From Iris pallida (lineage: Eukaryota > Streptophyta > Magnoliopsida > Asparagales > Iridaceae), in NCBI GenBank assembly GCA_029216955.1, contig JANAVB010016199.1, positions 9,609,960 to 9,673,959 on the forward strand: a stretch of DNA of 64,000 nucleotides, in the 5' to 3' direction. The stretch's first letter is position 1. Every line of letters starts with the position of its first letter. The notes beneath the pieces were generated by a model, which saw only the letters and a program-made list of their open reading frames with translations, made no database searches and was not told the DNA's origin. Shown piece by piece: positions 1 to 11,311 of this stretch. The translations under genes and the position numbers were made by a program.

Positions 1-2437
1 ACCAAGCCAACATCCACTATCACACTCAAATTACCATAGGCTACATAGCCACAAACTCATAATGCATTTAGGCTCTAAACCAACCTACCTTAATACATAC
101 ACAATATCTATATTCACTACACTATACATATACATATTATATATCATATATAACCATAGGCTAATGTATAAACTATACAACCTAAGCTAATACATAAAAA
201 TATATACATATGCATAAAGGGGCTCATGTGTGTGGTGATACATGGGTGTATGTGAGTGTGAAACAATGTGTGTAGAGAGGAGGGAATGATGTGGGAGTGT
301 AGTGAATGAAACATATCATGTGTGTGTGTGGGGGAAGAAGAGTGATGATGTGAAACATGTATGGCTTTGTGTGTGGGGGGGAAAAGAGTGGAGGATGTGT
401 GTGTGGGTGAGTAATGAGTGAGGCATACATGAGGGGCTGTGTAGGTGACTGCTGTTGTGTGAGTGGGTGGCCATATATTAATTCTCAGATTTCATACAAC
501 ATAGGAAAACATTTCATGGTTCATAATAGAACACAAAATCAGTTGAGTTTAGGAAAGTCTAACAGTTCATTGAAACCTCATCCAAACTCAGATTTCAGTC
601 TAGGACTAATTCCCAGATTTCAGTCTACATCCCAAACATTCCCAGGTTATTCAACATTAGAAATCAGCCATAGCTTCATAATAAAACACCACAATCAGTT
701 AACAATAGTTCATGTATTTCCAGTTTTCAGACCTATAGTTCAAGGCTCTAAATCAACACCAAAACTCCACAAAACAACTCCAAAATTGACACACAACTAG
801 ATCACATATAGAAGAACCTATATAGGAATTAAAACCAATATATTAACAGCATTAGATGGGTTAAAAATGATGGCAAAGTTCATATATTAAAACTAAAAAA
901 CTGGAAATGGACAAACTGTTTTCACAGTTTCAGAAATTAGGGAAAAGGAGAATTGATGATCAAACTTAATCTATAATACCAAATCAAAGGTTGGTAACCT
1001 ATCTACAAGTTGTATATGTGTCAAGTGATGAGTTTGTGTAGTGGACACAAACGTGTCCAATCTAATTAAAATAAAAAACAGAAAAACTGGACACACACAC
1101 TGGGACGGCCTCGTGCGGGTGTGCACGCGTGTCGTGCACCCGACACAGGCCAACCCAGGCCTCGTGGTCGTGTCCCCACCTAGGCTAGGTCTAGGTGCTC
1201 GTGTCTAAGTGACTGCATCGTGTCCTCATGTCGCCGTGTCTTAGTAATCGAGCCGTATCAGTGGCTAAATTACACTGTGCGCAGGACAGGGAAAAATCAG
1301 TGCACGACTGATTTCTCTCCAACCAATGCACGAAACCCAATGAAATTTATGAAGCATGGTGACAGAAGATACCCCAAGGATCCCACAAAGTTTCGTGTCG
1401 AAATAAGCCGTGTTGTGTCCTGTGGAACCCCCGAGTAGCAGGGGACAGAACCCGAGCGCGCGCGCGTGTGTGCAGCACGTGTCCATGCGTCGAGTTCGAC
1501 ACAACCCGACACAAAAATCTACCTCAGAGGACAGAAATCCATAAGAAATAATAAAACCTAAATTTCTATTTAAAAACATTGCTCAAAAGAAATCGAAATG
1601 CCCTTTGAGGTATTTCGACAAACACCTAGGGACAGTCTCTGATACGTGTCCAAACGGACACGAAACTTATGAAACCCGACACAAAACTAATGCAGACACT
1701 TAGGGGACTCCTAGGGCTTCCTAAATATGTAAAGAAATCGGAATTTTAGGGAGAAATGAGGAAGTTACCTATACTTGAACTTTCAAGAAAAGCCCCCTTT
1801 CAATAGCTCTTCTCCTTGATGTCCCAATCCCACAAAACAATACCAAACTGAAATGAAACTTCAACAACAGCAAGAGTGGGTATATTAGAACCTAATGGAA
1901 GAGATTTGAATGAAAAAGGAAAAGGAATGGAATTCTAGGGATTAAATAAAATAGGAAACAAACCTTCTTCCTAAACTTGAGCTTTCCTAAAAAGAGGTAA
2001 CCCTAAAATTAGGAGAGTATTTATAGGGTGGTGTTCCCAATGTGGATAGGGGTGGCCGACCACTATGTCTAGGGATTATGGCTTTGCAATGTCTTGGGCT
2101 TTGGGCCAACCTACAAGGCTATGGCTTGAATTGATTTATTAATGGTTCTAAATCATAAGCCATGACTTATGACTTTCTAATTCCTATTGCTAACTAGAGT
2201 CTATTGACCAAACCAAGGGTTAGCTTAGGTTAGACTAGAGTCATATAACCTAACCAAGTCCATACTAACTAGGGTTAGCTTCTAGGTTGGTCTACAAGGG
2301 TCAAAACTAGTCAAAATCAATCTAGTCCAAATAATTCCAAAATAATTCCTAAAAATTCCCATAAATTCAAATAAATTCAAATAAATTTAAATTACCCCAA
2401 AAATGTCAAAAATACCCTCAAACTAGAAATGTGGTAG
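1..2437 (-). mobile_element. A1 left LTR (3' LTR), partial
   Basis: This stretch repeats 8870-11307 almost base for base, so it is the second LTR of A1, which reads on the minus strand. Position 1 matches 8870, so about 1475 bases of this LTR lie outside the window. The match stops at 2437, where the right LTR still has its terminal TGACA. Here the sequence runs straight into the 3' end of pol. The LTR end, polypurine tract and 3' untranslated region are therefore deleted. It carries a TATA box, many CGTGTC hexamers and a GC-rich stretch near 1454-1470. Confidence 0.9.
2018..2025 (-). promoter_or_regulatory. TATA box in A1 left LTR
   Basis: The minus strand reads CCCTATAAATACTCTCC across this site, a good plant TATA box. 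The same site is at 10887-10894 in the other LTR. Calling it the U3 promoter is an inference from position. Confidence 0.6.
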
Positions 2438-2444
2438 AAAGTAT

Positions 2445-2639
2445 ACCTCACGGTCCAAAAAGATAAGGGTAGCGCTCGCGCATCTCATCCTCTCGCTCCC
2501 AGGTAGACTCTCTTGGAGAATGATGCCTCCATGCGACGCGTACCAAAGGTATCACCCGGTTCCTCAGAACCTTCTCCCGTCGATCCAGAATCTCTACTGG
2601 CTGCTCTGGATAGTTGAGAGAAGGCCCAACCTCAATCTC
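2445..2639 (-). pseudogene. A1 chromodomain (C-terminus of pol)
   Basis: Read on the minus strand, this segment continues the integrase frame after one TAA stop at 2640-2642. It contains PVEILDRREKVLRNR, then a VRVAW core and STWEREDEM, ending in YPYLF. That is the layout of the short C-terminal chromodomain of plant chromoviruses, which is thought to direct integration to marked chromatin. B1 and C1 end with closely similar segments. The 3' untranslated region that should follow is missing because the deletion at 2437/2438 comes immediately after. Confidence 0.75.
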
Positions 2640-3779
2640 TTAATGATCGAGCACATGGCTAGGGTCAGCCAGGTATCGTCTCAACTGTGATACATGGAAT
2701 ACGTTGTGGACCCCCACTAGCACAGGCGGCAAGTCTAGCCTGTATGCAACGTCACCGACTCTCCCGCTGATAACGAAAGGGCCGATGAAGCACGGGCTAA
2801 GCTTCCCGCCTCCACCAAAATGTATCGTACCATGAGTCGGAGATATCCTCAAGAAAACCTGGTCTCCGACCTAATCACAAGTAAGGTCTCAATTAATTAT
2901 AATAAACAAACATGATCAAAAATCACAAACAAACAAACCTAAATCTAGTCCTACTCTAATCTGTACCTCAAACTCCAACGGCCTCCGGTGGCTATCGGCC
3001 CAGTGTCGATGTCTGTCCTGCGCCACGCGAAGTCTGTCCCTGATGAGCTTCACCTTCTCAGCTGCATCAACAACCATCTCTGGTCCCAGTAAAGCTCGCT
3101 CACCAGCATCATCCCAAGATAAGGGTGTACGACACCTACGCCCGTACAGAGCCTCGAAAGGTGACATCTCAATGCTGGCCTAGAAACTATTATTGTAAGC
3201 AAACTCCACTAAATGAAGATGATCCTTCTAGGAACCTCCAAAGTCCAGGACGCACGTCCGCAGCATATCCTCAAATGTCTGAATAGTCCGCTCTGACTGT
3301 CCGTCCGTCTGGGGGTGGTATACAGTACTAAACTTGAGCTGAGTGCCCAAGCTGGTCTGCAGACTCCTCAAGAAATGGGAAGTAAAACGGCTATCCCGAT
3401 CTGAGACGATGCTGACCGGAACCCCGTGAATCCTGACTATCTGCCGCATATACATCTCCGCCAGCCTCTCTGTAGACGTACCCACCTTGAATGGCAAGAA
3501 GTGGGCCGATTTGGTCAACCTGTCAACGATGACCCAAATCGTGTCTTTTTTTTCTGGTGTACGCGGCAATCCTGATACGAAGTACATAGTGATATGCTCC
3601 CATTTCCATTCGGAAATGGGCAGCGGCTGCAACAATCCACCGAGCCTCTGCCTTTCTGCCTTGACCTGCTGACAGACCAAGCACCTAGCCACGAAGCGAG
3701 CCACCTCCCGCTTCATCCCTGACCACCAAACATGCTCCTTCAGATCTCGGTATATCTTGTTGGCACCCGGGTGTATAGA
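2640..3779 (-). pseudogene. A1 integrase, decayed, with intron-like insertion
   Basis: Integrase inserts the cDNA copy into host DNA. The HHCC end is present (YSIHPG, then [10 protein letters not shown]). The core keeps the second Asp ([10 protein letters not shown]) and the Glu (GQSERTIQT). The first catalytic Asp is replaced by Tyr: the segment reads [10 protein letters not shown] where B1 and C2 read [10 protein letters not shown]. In-frame TAG stops occur at 3783-3785, 3228-3230 and about 3181, at Gln or Trp positions in relatives. A 96-base insertion at 2871-2966 splits the C-terminal domain. After it comes the GPF segment (GPFVISGRVGDVAYRL). The frame ends in TAA before the chromodomain. 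Confidence 0.88.
2871..2966 (-). other. Intron-like insertion in A1 integrase
   Basis: On the minus strand the coding sequence is interrupted after a GAG codon by GTACAG, and resumes after TGTGATTAG with GTC GGA GAC. B1 and C1 read straight through at this point ([18 protein letters not shown]). The insert is 96 bases, AT-rich, starts with GT, ends with AG, sits between codons and contains an in-frame stop. Its removal would restore continuity with the same frame. Splicing itself is an inference. Confidence 0.5.
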
Positions 3780-3782
3780 GTA

Positions 3783-5415
3783 CTAAAATCTGTGGGCCTC
3801 CTGCATAATCTGCTCCCTGAGATCTCCGCTGGGCACACATAACCTGGAACCGTGTCTCATGGCACCATCCTCTGCAAGAGAAAACTCGCCCTCCAGCAAT
3901 CCTGCTCGAACCTGCTCTCGGAGACACCGCAGAGCAACGTTCTCAAACTGTGCCGACTTGATCCTCTCCACCAAGTCTGACTGAATCTGCATCCCCCATA
4001 GCTGCATCTGCACTCCGAGCACGATCACCTCAATCCCAAGGCTCTCCAAGTCGGCAATCAAATGCCGATCCATGGTCAAACACATGGCTGTCAGATACCT
4101 ACTCAAGGCATTGGCAACCACGTTAGCCTTTCCTGGGTGATACTGAAGTAGGATGTCAAAATCTTTCATCAACTCTAGCCATCTGTGCTGTCTCATGTTT
4201 AACTCCTTCTGAGTGAACACATACTTTAAGCTCTTATGATCTGTGAAGATCTCCACCCTCTCACCATACAGATAATGCTTCCATAACTTCAGAGCAAATA
4301 TCATTCCTGCCAGCTCCAGGTTGTGGGTAGGGTAGTTCTTCTAATGGAGGCACAATTGCCTGGAAGCATAGGCAATTACCTTCCCATGCTGCTGTAAGAC
4401 GCAACCCAGCCCCTTCCCTGAAGCGTCACTATAAATAGTGAATCCACCTGATCCTGAAGACAATATCAGAATCGGAGCTGTCGTAAGCCACTTCTTCAAC
4501 TCATCAAAAGCTGCCTGACACTCCTCTGACCAAACGAACTCAGCATCCTTCCGGGTCAACCGAGTCAACAGCTCTGCAACCCGGGAGAAATCCTGCACAA
4601 ATCTCCGATAATTTCCTGCCAGCCCCAGGAAACTCCTGATCTCTGCAACTGAAGTCGGCGCTGCCCATGCCTCAACTGTTACAATCTTCTTAGGGTCAAC
4701 TGATATACCATCTCCAGTCACCACATGTCCCAAGAAGTCCACCCGGTCCAAGAAGAACTCACACTTGGAGAGCTTCCCGTAAAGCTGCTCCTTCTTGAGA
4801 ATCTCCAGCACTATCCTCAAATGCTCCTCGTGCTCCTCCTCAGTCTTGGAATATATCAAGATGTCGTCAATGAACACCACCATAAACTGATCCAGATACT
4901 GATGGAACACCTTGTTCATAAGGTTCATAAACACTGCTGGTGCATTGGTTAGCCCAAACGGCATAACCAAAAACTCAAACTGCCCGTACCACATCCTGAA
5001 AGCGGTCTTGGAAATATCCTCCCTCTTCACCTTCACCCGGTGATATCCCGACCTTAGATCAATCTTGGAAAGTACCCGAGCTTCGCTCAACTGGTCAAAT
5101 AGATCGTCGATCCGCGACAGTGGGTATTTGTTCTTGATCGTGAGGTTGTTGAGTGCCCTATAGTCAATACACATGCGTACTGACCCATCCCTTCTTCGGC
5201 ATGAACAACACTGGTGCACCCCATGGCGACGAACTCGAGCGGATGAAGCCCTTGTCCTGTAGCTCATCCACCTGCTTCTTTAGCTCCACCATCTCGTTGT
5301 TGTTCACCCGATAGACATGCTTAGAGATGGGTTTCGCTCCTGGAACCAAGTCTATCGAGAACTCTATGTCTCTGTCTGGTGGCAATCCCGGCAACTCCTT
5401 TGGGAAAACATCCAT
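3783..5415 (-). pseudogene. A1 reverse transcriptase and RNase H, decayed
   Basis: This encodes the cDNA-synthesis part of pol. Visible blocks in order are [52 protein letters not shown], the active-site block [11 protein letters not shown], then RNase H with [24 protein letters not shown] and NVVANALSR. The first part (5164-5415) is in a different frame from the rest. An extra G near 5192, in the run following the PKK codons, causes the shift. A TAG stop at 4341-4343 cuts RNase H after YASRQL. The last RNase H Asp lies in ANALSR where B1 has ADALSR, so that residue is displaced or changed in context. Confidence 0.9.
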
Positions 5416-5666
5416 ATACTATGCTATCAAGGGGTGTGGAATCGTCTGCTCCTCGACCGAGACTCCACAGAAGACTCCGCTGCTCTGCTCTGCCTAACAT
5501 CTGGAGTACTCGAACTCTGGCTCCTCCGGCGCTTTGAAGAGAACTCTACCCCCTCTGCAATCAATGCCGGCGTAGTGCCTTCTCAACTAATCCATACCTA
5601 GTACTATATCGTAGTTCGGCAATGGCATTACGAGCAGGCTCTCCTCCAACTCACGACCTTCCAAAA

Positions 5667-7166
5667 CTACTCTCCGACCCTTAAAACATCACTCACGAGG
5701 ATAATGCCACCCCCGGTCGTGATCTTGTAAGTCCTAGGCAACGATTCAGCCATGATACCGTGTCTAATCGCTAAAGATACTGATATGAAGCTATGCGAAG
5801 CACCGAAATCGAATAATGCAAAAGCTGGACTGGAGTCGAGGAGAATCGAACCTGCAATCAGCTCTCCGATGGCCTCCGCATCCTCTGTTGCCATGGCGAA
5901 TCCTTGCCCCTGCTGGCCTCCCCTGGCCTGCTGCTGGTGCTGGACGAACCTCTGCTGCTGCATCTGCAGGGCTGGTCCCCTCTGCTGGCCTGCTGCTCCC
6001 TGGGCTGCTCGTCCCATACGGCACTCCCTCATCTGGTGGTCAGCTGAACCACACACTAAGAACTGGCCTAGCCTCTTCCGACATTCATTGGTGACATGCC
6101 CGGGCTTCTTGCAGTAGGCACAAGTGATAACCTGCCTCTGGCCCTGCTGGTGCTGCCTTGGCTGCTGCTGCTGGTGAACTGGCCTCTGCTGGATCGGCTG
6201 CGGCTGAAACTGCCTCAGCTGCTGATGCTGAAAGTGGGGCCTCTTGGCCAGGCCCCCGTTGCTGCTGCCTCCAACTGGGTCTCGCCCCCTCTTAAGCCTA
6301 AGCTCAAGATCATTCTCTGCTAGCAAGGCTCCCGTCAAGATCTCCTCGAACGTAGCATCCCGGTTGCCCTTGGTCAAGGACTTGACCTCCTTGACTAGAC
6401 CCTTCCAGAACCTCTGGGCCTTCGCCGTCTCGCTCAAGCCCTCTACAAACCTGCCGAGGCGGCCAAACTCCCCGGCGTACTCCTTCACTGAAAGGCTCCC
6501 CTGGACTAGGCTCTCGAACTGCGACTCCAAGGCTCTGAGTGCTGAATCTGGGAAGAACTTCTTCTTGAAGAAGCCCTTGAACTGCTCCCAAGTCTGCCCC
6601 GGTACCCCCACCCTGGGGTCTGACTAATACCAGGTGCGAGCAAGATCTCGCATCCGGCTAGCTGCAGCCTCGATCTGAAGATCTGCTGGTATCCTGGCAA
6701 AGCGGAAGATCTCCTCTATATGCTCGATCCACTCATCGGCATATAGGATCCCCTCTGTCCCCAGAAAGCCTCTGGGGCTCATCTTCTGAAACTGCTCGAT
6801 CTTCGGTGTCCTCGGCTGCTGAACCACCGGTCGAGCTGCAACCGTCGTAAGGGCCAGCTCCATGCCCCTGTCCTGTCGAGCCTGCTGCCGGTCCATGAAC
6901 TGCTGGAAGTATGCGAACATCTGCGCTGCATCCACGTATCCTGGAGACGGCTGTTGGAAGGGCTCCTCTGCGATGACTGGGTCCTGTCTCCGAGCCAGTG
7001 GAGGCATACCCCCTGCTGCTACTACCGAGGTCTCAATACGAGCAGAGGTGGCAGGAGCTGCAGTCCCCTGGCCTCGCTGTACTGGCTGGGAGGTAGCAGT
7101 CCCCTCCATAGCATCCCCATGAATGGTACGCTGCGATCTAGTCTCTACAATCCTGAAGATAGACAA
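5667..7166 (-). pseudogene. A1 gag and protease, decayed
   Basis: Gag forms the cytoplasmic particle and protease cuts the polyprotein. The capsid domain spans the in-frame TAG at 6624-6626, which follows MRDLARTWY. A Gln-rich linker leads to one good zinc knuckle (CAYCKKPGHVTNEC). A second knuckle lacks its first Cys (FLVCGSADHQMREC). The protease active site reads [11 protein letters not shown] instead of DSG, so the catalytic motif is altered. From 5666 down to 5416 the frame is lost, although a DIVLGMD block is still readable near 5600. No ATG precedes the first conserved codons. An in-frame TGA lies just upstream and a splice-acceptor-like CAG ends at 7153. Confidence 0.88.
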
Positions 7167-7394
7167 ACAAGAGTATCAATTTCTGAGAAAGAAGCGAAAT
7201 AACAAAGGCGAAAAGTTAAAATTCAAAGGATCAACTAACAATAAGGATTTAGATAGCAAATAAAAGAATTTTTCCTAAAGTGATTGAGTACCTTAAAATT
7301 AATGTCCTATATCTTACTGCAGGCTGTAGTGATACTCTAGTTCGAATACCACTACACTTCTAGTCTAGACCTGCATGGGCCACCACTAAAAATA
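7153..7394 (-). other. A1 leader between LTR and gag
   Basis: This is the untranslated leader read on the minus strand. It starts with the conserved motif at 7368-7385 and ends in a pyrimidine-rich run and CAG at the gag frame. No open frame with an ATG joins gag. Confidence 0.6.
7368..7385 (-). promoter_or_regulatory. Conserved leader motif / possible primer-binding site (A1)
   Basis: The minus strand reads TGGTGGCCCATGCAGGTC, nine bases inside the LTR end. The same 18 bases occur at 22101-22118, 54362-54379 and 58728-58745, with a variant at 48954-48972. Its position suits a tRNA primer site and it starts with TGG, but I cannot match it to a tRNA 3' end. Confidence 0.45.
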
Positions 7395-10300
7395 TGTCAC
7401 AACCCGCACCCTAAAGTAAGGGCACGAGACGTGGGTACGTCCAGCCTACGCCGCAGTGTCGGCGGTAGAACGCTGTCCTAGGTCAACATACATCTAGCAA
7501 TATATCTCTAAACAGTTTATACTTCCCGAATGGGGGTGACATAACAGTAAATAAACTCAATCACAACTAAGGAAGAGATAGCACGATATGAAATAGAACT
7601 CAAGGAAACAGAGATGATAAAGTAGTCTAAGATAAACCCAACAAATATCCAGAGGTACATGGTCTCAGATACAGAATAAAAGAATATATACAACTCAGAA
7701 CTCAGAATAAAGTCTAGCTAAACATGTCTCAAGACTACATAAAATAAGATAAGCCTAACTAATCTAGTCTAGGCAATGGGGGTGATGTCCTCAGCTAGAG
7801 CTGGGTCCTCCTGAGGGTCCAGCTCGCAAGTGTCATCTAAGGCTGCCCCGTAGAAAGTATCCAGGCAGGCCTCCTCCTCGTCCTCTGTAATATTTCAACA
7901 GGTCCAGTCAGGACATGAGCGAGCACAGTACATCTCAACAGTTCATAGCAGGTTAGAAAATATAATCATGCAGTAAAGTAAGATACAAGTAATGAAAGAA
8001 GTGCAGTATGTAAATAGAGAGAGAAAGTTGTAATAGAAATATCTACTATAAATAGAGAACTAACATGTGGCTAGTGAGTCAGAGTACAACATGGACATAT
8101 AAATGGCATGGGATGATTCTGATGCTACACTATGGAATGATTCTGATGCTACACTAGTGGTGTATTATTCACATGTCCACTTCTACTCCCCCGTACCCCC
8201 AATCAATACACAAGGATCCAACCAGGTTATGTTATGATTCCATGCAAAGGCCCCCGAAGGGTGGTACATAGAAGTCCCATAAATAAGGATTCTAGGAAAC
8301 CCAATATATGGGATAAGGATTCAAGAAAGACTCTATGATCATAAGAGTATATGTCACAAGTGATCAGTGAACCAATGAAGCATAGTGATACGCCATGTAA
8401 GTGAAACGCACAGAACATGTAGTACCCGATGCTCCCTAAAGGATAACATCTCAAGAAGGGATCCATATAGTACCAATTCGTGTGACCAACGTGACAGTAC
8501 AAGTAAAGTAATTTAATGCAGAAAATAATTCTAAATAAGATATGAAATGATCAGAGAATGTACTCGCCTGGTATCTGAGTGTCCAATATGAAAGTACTGT
8601 CCGAGAAGTAGTGTCTGGCTCCTAATCAGAACAGCACAAGTCACAATAAGTCCAAAATGGTATAATGAAGTCCTACTATGCATTCTACATAATTCTAGGT
8701 CAATCTAGGCCAAAGTCAACTCTTGGTCAACCTTGGTCAACCAAGAAGTCAAACCTATGTCAACTATGGTCAAACTAGGTCAACTAAGTTAAACAAGTCT
8801 AAACTAGGTCACTATGGTCTAAACAAGGCTACACTAGCTAACTAGACCAATATCAAATTCATAAACTATACCAAGCCAACATCCACTATCACACTCAAAT
8901 TACCATAGGCTACATAGCCACAAACTCATAATGCATTTAGGCTCTAAACCAACCTACCTTAATACATACACAATATCTATATTCACTACACTATACATAT
9001 ACATTATATATATCATATATAACCATAGGCTAATATATAAACTATACAACCTAAGCTAATACATAGAAATATATACATATGCATAAAGGGGCTCATGTGT
9101 GTGGTGATACATGGGTGTATGTGAGTGTGAAACAATGTGTGTAGAGAGGAGGGAATGATGTAGGAGTGTAGTGAGTAAAACATATCATCTGTGTGTGTGT
9201 GGAAAGAAGAGTGATGATGTGAAACATGTGTGGCTTTGGGTGTGTGTGGGGTAAGAGTGGAGGATGTGTGTGTGGGTGAGTAATGAGTGAGGCATACATG
9301 AGGGGCTGTGTAGGTGACTGCTGTTGTGTGAGTGGGTGGCCATATATTAATTCTCAGATTTCATACAACATAGGAAAACATTTCATGGTTCATAATAGAA
9401 CACAAAATCAGTTGAGTTTAGAAAAGTCTAACAGTTCATTGAAACCTCATTCAAACTCATATTTCAGTCTAGGACTAATTCCCGGATTTCAGTCTACATC
9501 CCAAACATTCCCAGGTTATTCAACATTAGAAATCAGCCATAGCTTCATAATAAAACACCACAATCAGTTAACAATAGTTCATGTATTTCCAGTTTTCAGA
9601 CCTATAGTTCAAGGCTCTAAATCAACACCAAAACTCCACAAAACAACTCCAAAATTGACACACAACCAGATCACATATAGAAGAACCTATATAGGAATTA
9701 AAACCATTATATTAACATCATTAGATGGGTTAAAAATGATGGCAAAGTTCATATATTAAAACTGAAAAACTGGAAATGGACAAACTGTTTTCACAGTTTC
9801 AGAAATTAGGGAAAAGGAGAATTGATGATCAAAATTAATCTATAATACCAAATCAAAGTTTGGTAACCTATCTACAAGTTGTATATGTGTCAAGTGATGA
9901 GTTTGTGTCCACCAAAGTGGACACAAACGTGTCTAATCCAATTAAAATCAAAAACAGAAAAACTGGACACACACAGTGGGACAGCCTCGTGCGGGTGTGC
10001 ACGCGTGTCGTGCACCCGACATAGGCCAACCCAGGCCTTATGGTCGTGTCCCCACCTACTCTAGGTCTAGGTGCTCGTGTCTAAGTGACTGCATCGTGTC
10101 CTCGTGTCGCCGTGTCTGAGTAATCGAGCCGTATCAGTGGCTAAATTACACTGCGCGCAGGACAGGGAAAAATCAGTGCACGACTGATTTCCCTCCAACC
10201 AATGCACGAAACCCAACAAAATTTGGGGAGCGTGGTGACAGAAGATGCCCCAAGGATCCCACAAAGTTTCGTGTCGAAATAAGCCGTGTCGTGTCCTGTG

Positions 10301-11311
10301 GAACCCCCGAGTAGCAGGGGACAGAACCCGAGCGCGCGCGTGTGTGTGCGGCGCGTGTCCATGCATCGAGTTCGACACAACCCGACACAAAAATCCACCT
10401 CAGAGGACAGAAATCCATAAGCAATAATAAAACCTAAATTTCTATTTAAAAACATTGCTCAAAAGAAATCGAAATGCCCTTTGAAGCATTTCGACAAACA
10501 CCTAGGGACAGTCTCTGATATGTGTCCAAACGGACACGAAACTTATGAAACCCGACACGAAACGACACTTGGTGGACTCCTAGGGCTTCCTAAATATGTA
10601 AAGAAATTGGAATTTCATGGAGAAATGAGGAAGTTACCTATACTTGAACTTTCAAGAAAAACCCCCTTTCAATAGCTCTTCTCTTTGATGTCCCAATCCC
10701 ACAAAACAATACCAAACTGAAATGAAACTTCAACAACAGCAAGAGTGGGTATATTAGAACCTAATGGAAGATATTTGAATGAAAAAGGAAAAGGAATGGA
10801 ATTCTAGGGATTAAATGAAATAGGAAACAAACCTTCTTCCTAAACTTGAGCTTTCCTAAAAAGAGGCAACCCTAAAATTAGGAGAGTATTTATAGGGTGG
10901 TGTTCCCAATGTCGATAGGGGTGGCCGGCCACTATGTCTAGGGATTAGGACTTTGTAATGTCTTGGGCTTTGGGCCAACCTACAAGGCTATGGCTTGAAT
11001 TGGTTTATTAATGGTTCTAAATCATAAGCCATGACTTATGACTTTCTAATTCCTATTGCTAACTAGAGTCTATTGACCAAACCAAGGGTTAGCTTAGGTT
11101 AGACTAGAGTCATATAACCTAACCAAGTCCATACTAACTAGTGTTAGCTTCTAGGTTGGTCTTCAAGGGTCAAAACTAGTCAAAATCAATCTAGTCCAAA
11201 CAATTCCAAAATAATTCCTAAAAATTCCCATAAATTCAAATAAATTCTAATAAATTTAAATTACCCCAAAAATGTCAAAAATACCCTCAAATGAGAAATG
11301 TGGTAGTGACA
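7395..11311 (-). mobile_element. A1 right LTR (5' LTR), complete
   Basis: This LTR begins TGTCACAACCCG and ends GTGGTAGTGACA, so it has matching TG/CA ends and is 3917 bases long. From 8870 onward it matches the left end of the window with scattered single-base and short indel differences. The first 100 bases also resemble the LTR at 58846. It includes a GT/TG-rich stretch (9093-9300), CGTGTC-rich sequence (about 9900-10400) and a TATA box at 10887-10894. The ORFs in it on either strand are not retroelement proteins and I give them no function. Confidence 0.92.
10887..10894 (-). promoter_or_regulatory. TATA box in A1 right LTR
   Basis: The minus strand reads CCCTATAAATACTCTCC. As A1 reads leftward, this LTR would supply its transcript start, at about 10855 or just below. 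A small inverted repeat (CTTGAA/TTCAAG) follows at 10643-10656. Confidence 0.65.

Noticed and set aside
414..800. 128-codon plus-strand ORF (also 158 codons at 9283-9759)
   Set aside because: It lies in the A1 LTR, antisense to the element, with no recognisable domain. The two copies differ in length, so the frame is not kept.
5752..6627. Plus-strand ORFs of 75-127 codons
   Set aside because: They are shadows of the Gln-rich A1 gag on the other strand (CAG repeats read as CTG, Leu).
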